A DNA stretch of 64,000 bases from Altererythrobacter xiamenensis (GTDB lineage: Bacteria; Pseudomonadota; Alphaproteobacteria; Sphingomonadales; Sphingomonadaceae), in assembly GCF_900177715.1 (NCBI RefSeq), contig NZ_FXWG01000002.1, positions 1,009,170-1,073,169 of the forward strand. Direction: 5' to 3'. Under the pieces are notes generated by a model. The model was given only the letters and a program-made list of their open reading frames with translations, was not told the DNA's origin and ran no database searches. Shown in pieces: positions 62,076 through 64,000 of this stretch. Every line of letters begins with the position of its first letter. Within the stretch, counting starts at the first letter, position 1. Both the position numbers and the translations under genes were made by a program.

Positions 62076-63290
62076 TCAATCGCGAGCCTCATTCGCGGCG
62101 CGCCATTCGCGCTTGACCTTCTTGGCGAGCGACCATTTGTGCACTTCGGTGGGCCCGTCGTAGATCCGGAATGCGCGGACCTCGCGGAAGATCTGCTCGA
62201 CAATCGTCTTGTCGGTGACGCCCGTGCCGCCCATCACCTGGACGCAGCGATCGGCAATCCGCATCAGGGCTTCGGATACTGCGACCTTGGTCATGCTGCT
62301 TTCGGCAGTGCCGAGATCGCCGGTGTCTAGCACGCTCGCGCACCAATAGATCATCAGCTCGGCCTGTTTGATGTCGATGAGGTTCTCGGCCAGCATGAAG
62401 CCGACGCCTTCGTGGTCGACCAGCGGCTTGCCGAAGGCCTGCCGGCGGCATGCATAGTCGCTGGCGATCTCGTTCGCGCGGATGCAGCCGCCGAGCCAGC
62501 GCATGCAATGGGACAGGCGGGCAGGGGAGAGGCGCACCTGCGCATATTTGAAGCCTTCTCCCGCTTCGCCCAGCATCTGGTCAGCGGGGACGCGCAGCCC
62601 GTTGATGCTGACGGTTGCGTGACCGCCAGGCATGGAGTTGTCGATCGTGTTGGGCACGTGCTCGATACGGATTGCCGGATCGGGCAGGTCGACGAGGAAC
62701 ATGCAGGCGCCGCCCGCACTGTCTGGTTCTTCGGACTTTGCCATCACGATGCCCACACCGGCGCCGTCCGCTCCGGTGATGAAAGCCTTCTTGCCGTCCA
62801 CGATCCAGTGGTTGCCATCGCGGCGACATGTGGTCTGCATCATCGAAGGGTCGGAACCGGCCCCACCATCTTCGGCAGGTTCGGTCATGAAGAACGCGCT
62901 GCGCGCTTCACCGGCGACCATGCGGCGCAGGAACTTGTCCTTCAGGTGATCGGAACCGACATGGCCGAGGAGGTACATATTGCCCTCGTCGGGAGCAGCC
63001 GTGTTGAGCGCCAGAGGGCCGAGCGGCGAAAGTCCGCTGCGGATCAGGACATGGGCAGTCTCGACCTGCGTCAGGTGTGAGCCATCGTCGAGGATATGCG
63101 GGGTCAGCACGCCTGCTTCTCGGGCCTTGCCGCGCATTTCGTGCATAAGTTCGTCGGTCGGCGCGCCATGATGATCGCGGCGCGGATCGCTTTCGTAAGG
63201 CACGACGGTTTCGCGAACGAAGCGCTCTACAGCCTCGCCGATTTCCCGTGCGCGCTGCGAAAGGTTTGGCGGCGCCATATCCGTCATCAT
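62076..63290 (-). CDS. Acyl-CoA dehydrogenase family protein
   Basis: A 404-residue FAD enzyme. FMTEPAEDGGAGSDPSM and VDGKKAFITGADGAG form the FAD/substrate site, and IADRCVQVMGGTGVTDKT and IYDGPTEVHKW are the C-terminal family signatures. The ATG at 63290 lies about ten bases after GGGAGC; the frame includes an upstream TTG. It stands apart from the first dehydrogenase at 40794 and may act on a different acyl chain. Confidence 0.9.
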   Translation of the reverse strand: MMTDMAPPNLSQRAREIGEAVERFVRETVVPYESDPRRDHHGAPTDELMHEMRGKAREAGVLTPHILDDGSHLTQVETAHVLIRSGLSPLGPLALNTAAPDEGNMYLLGHVGSDHLKDKFLRRMVAGEARSAFFMTEPAEDGGAGSDPSMMQTTCRRDGNHWIVDGKKAFITGADGAGVGIVMAKSEEPDSAGGACMFLVDLPDPAIRIEHVPNTIDNSMPGGHATVSINGLRVPADQMLGEAGEGFKYAQVRLSPARLSHCMRWLGGCIRANEIASDYACRRQAFGKPLVDHEGVGFMLAENLIDIKQAELMIYWCASVLDTGDLGTAESSMTKVAVSEALMRIADRCVQVMGGTGVTDKTIVEQIFREVRAFRIYDGPTEVHKWSLAKKVKREWRAANEARD

Positions 63291-63470
63291 GTTCAAAAAG
63301 CTCCCAGTTTCCGGTCCCGATATGCACGCGTTGCGCGCATCCCGAGCGACTTACGGGGATCGCCTATGGGAGTATTTGAGCCCCATCAACTCGGCAAAAT
63401 GCACAGGGGTGCAGTCTCTGCAGGTTTGAGCGAGAAGTGGGAGGATGCAGGGACTCGGTCTGATCAGCTT

Positions 63471-63728
63471 TCAGAGCGCGGCTTCAAGATCGTCCAGCAG
63501 GCCCTGCAGCCGGTTGTGGCTGTATTCCGCGTGTCTTTCGAATTGGTCGCGCAAGCTGCGATCCTCGGACCAGTTCTTCAGCTGCAGGAGAGCGCATTTC
63601 TCCGTCTGGTCCATTTCGCGCCAGATCGAAGCAAGTCCGCTATATTGGGAATCGGTCATTTCGGAGCCTGACAAAGCCCCTCGGATAGCGTCAGCGAGGA
63701 CGCGCCGTTTTTCCCTGCCCGAATCCAT
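63471..63728 (-). CDS. Hypothetical protein, 85 residues
   Basis: Not recognised. A helical, charged protein starting MDSGREKRRVLADAIRGAL with LASIWREMDQTEKCALLQL and LRDQFERHAEYSHNRLQGLL. No signal peptide or membrane segment. No clear ribosome site. It is probably real because of its even composition. Confidence 0.5.
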   Translation of the reverse strand: MDSGREKRRVLADAIRGALSGSEMTDSQYSGLASIWREMDQTEKCALLQLKNWSEDRSLRDQFERHAEYSHNRLQGLLDDLEAAL

Positions 63729-63916
63729 GCGGAGAAATTAGCGGTTGGCCTACGGGATTCCACGTAAGTTCGGCGCATGTCATTTTGCGGTCGCATAACT
63801 ACCCTCGCGCCCTGCGCCGTGCCTGCCAACATCGCGATTGGCTGTCACAGGTCGGTCATATTCGGCGGCTAGCGGCACTCCCATAACAAACGCCAACGAT
63901 CGGACGGAACACACTC

Positions 63917-64000
63917 ATGAAACCTATTCAGACGGCCTGTTTTGCGGCCATTTCGGCTCTTGCCCTTACTGCCTGTGGCGGTGATGCGGGCGGTGGCGGC
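63917..64000 (+). CDS. Lipoprotein, partial (runs off the window)
   Basis: Starts MKPIQTACFAAISALALTAC with a lipobox LTAC followed by a Gly-rich segment. It is a lipoprotein signal with the rest outside the window. The function cannot be told. Confidence 0.55.
   Translation, partial: MKPIQTACFAAISALALTACGGDAGGGG

Overview
The window looks like chromosome of a member of the Sphingomonadales, most likely Erythrobacteraceae. This is inferred from a GcrA cell-cycle regulator, an Usg-family gene, a DUF481 outer-membrane protein, two large TonB-dependent receptors, a truB-rpsO-pnp block with a long RG-rich PNPase tail, and GC-rich codon use over most of the window. No rRNA, CRISPR array or replication origin was seen. 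One tRNA gene, tRNA-Ser(CGA), is present.

Region 1 (1-14 kb) is ordinary core genome: an AbgT transporter, thymidine kinase plus a GNAT acetyltransferase, an M50 protease, glpD, truB-rpsO-pnp, a spermidine-synthase-like protein, DUF481 and DUF1993 genes, gcrA, an ABC-2 permease, hspQ and tRNA-Ser. Region 2 (14-18 kb) is a three-gene phage DNA module (ParB/methyltransferase fusion, DUF5681, large terminase) with no capsid, tail or integrase genes, lying beside the tRNA. Region 3 (18-22 kb) is a stress island: Hsp20, a DUF465 protein, groES-groEL, a small conserved protein and Usg, with RpoH-like promoters.

Region 4 (22-34 kb) is visibly more AT-rich and accessory. It carries a GGDEF-EAL protein with a damaged EAL active site, a double PilZ protein, and a compact alpha-clade (TcfC/CooC-type) chaperone-usher pilus locus: pilin, stem-loop, second pilin, usher, chaperone, third secreted pilin-like protein. 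The same 14-bp palindrome TTGTAACGTTACAA lies upstream of the first and the last gene of this locus, which suggests one regulator for both transcription units. A 40-residue membrane peptide gene and a tandem pair of IS1595-like transposase genes (one broken) follow.

Region 5 (34-41 kb) is a gene graveyard. It holds a 5'-truncated TspO, half a serine hydrolase, a sugar-acid dehydratase start joined to a FucP-type transporter end, a frameshifted LacI regulator, the last part of an acyl-CoA synthetase, an internally deleted MFS transporter and a transposase end. Intact genes here are a molybdopterin oxidoreductase (FdhF/YdeP family) and an unusual regulator made of two tandem TetR units.

Region 6 (41-64 kb) is a catabolic island. 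A GntR regulator with TGTATACA operators sits between a TonB receptor and an operon of HMG-CoA-lyase-like, HyuA, HyuB and class III CoA-transferase genes. Around it are two acyl-CoA dehydrogenases, a carbamoylsarcosine-amidase-like hydrolase, a 4-oxalocrotonate tautomerase, a winged-helix/TPR regulator, a SnoaL-like protein, a second TonB receptor, a cytochrome P450 with a divergent MarR regulator and shared palindrome, and an ActP/DUF4212 solute symporter. Together they suggest uptake through the outer membrane, oxidation, CoA activation and breakdown of organic acids whose identity the sequence does not reveal.
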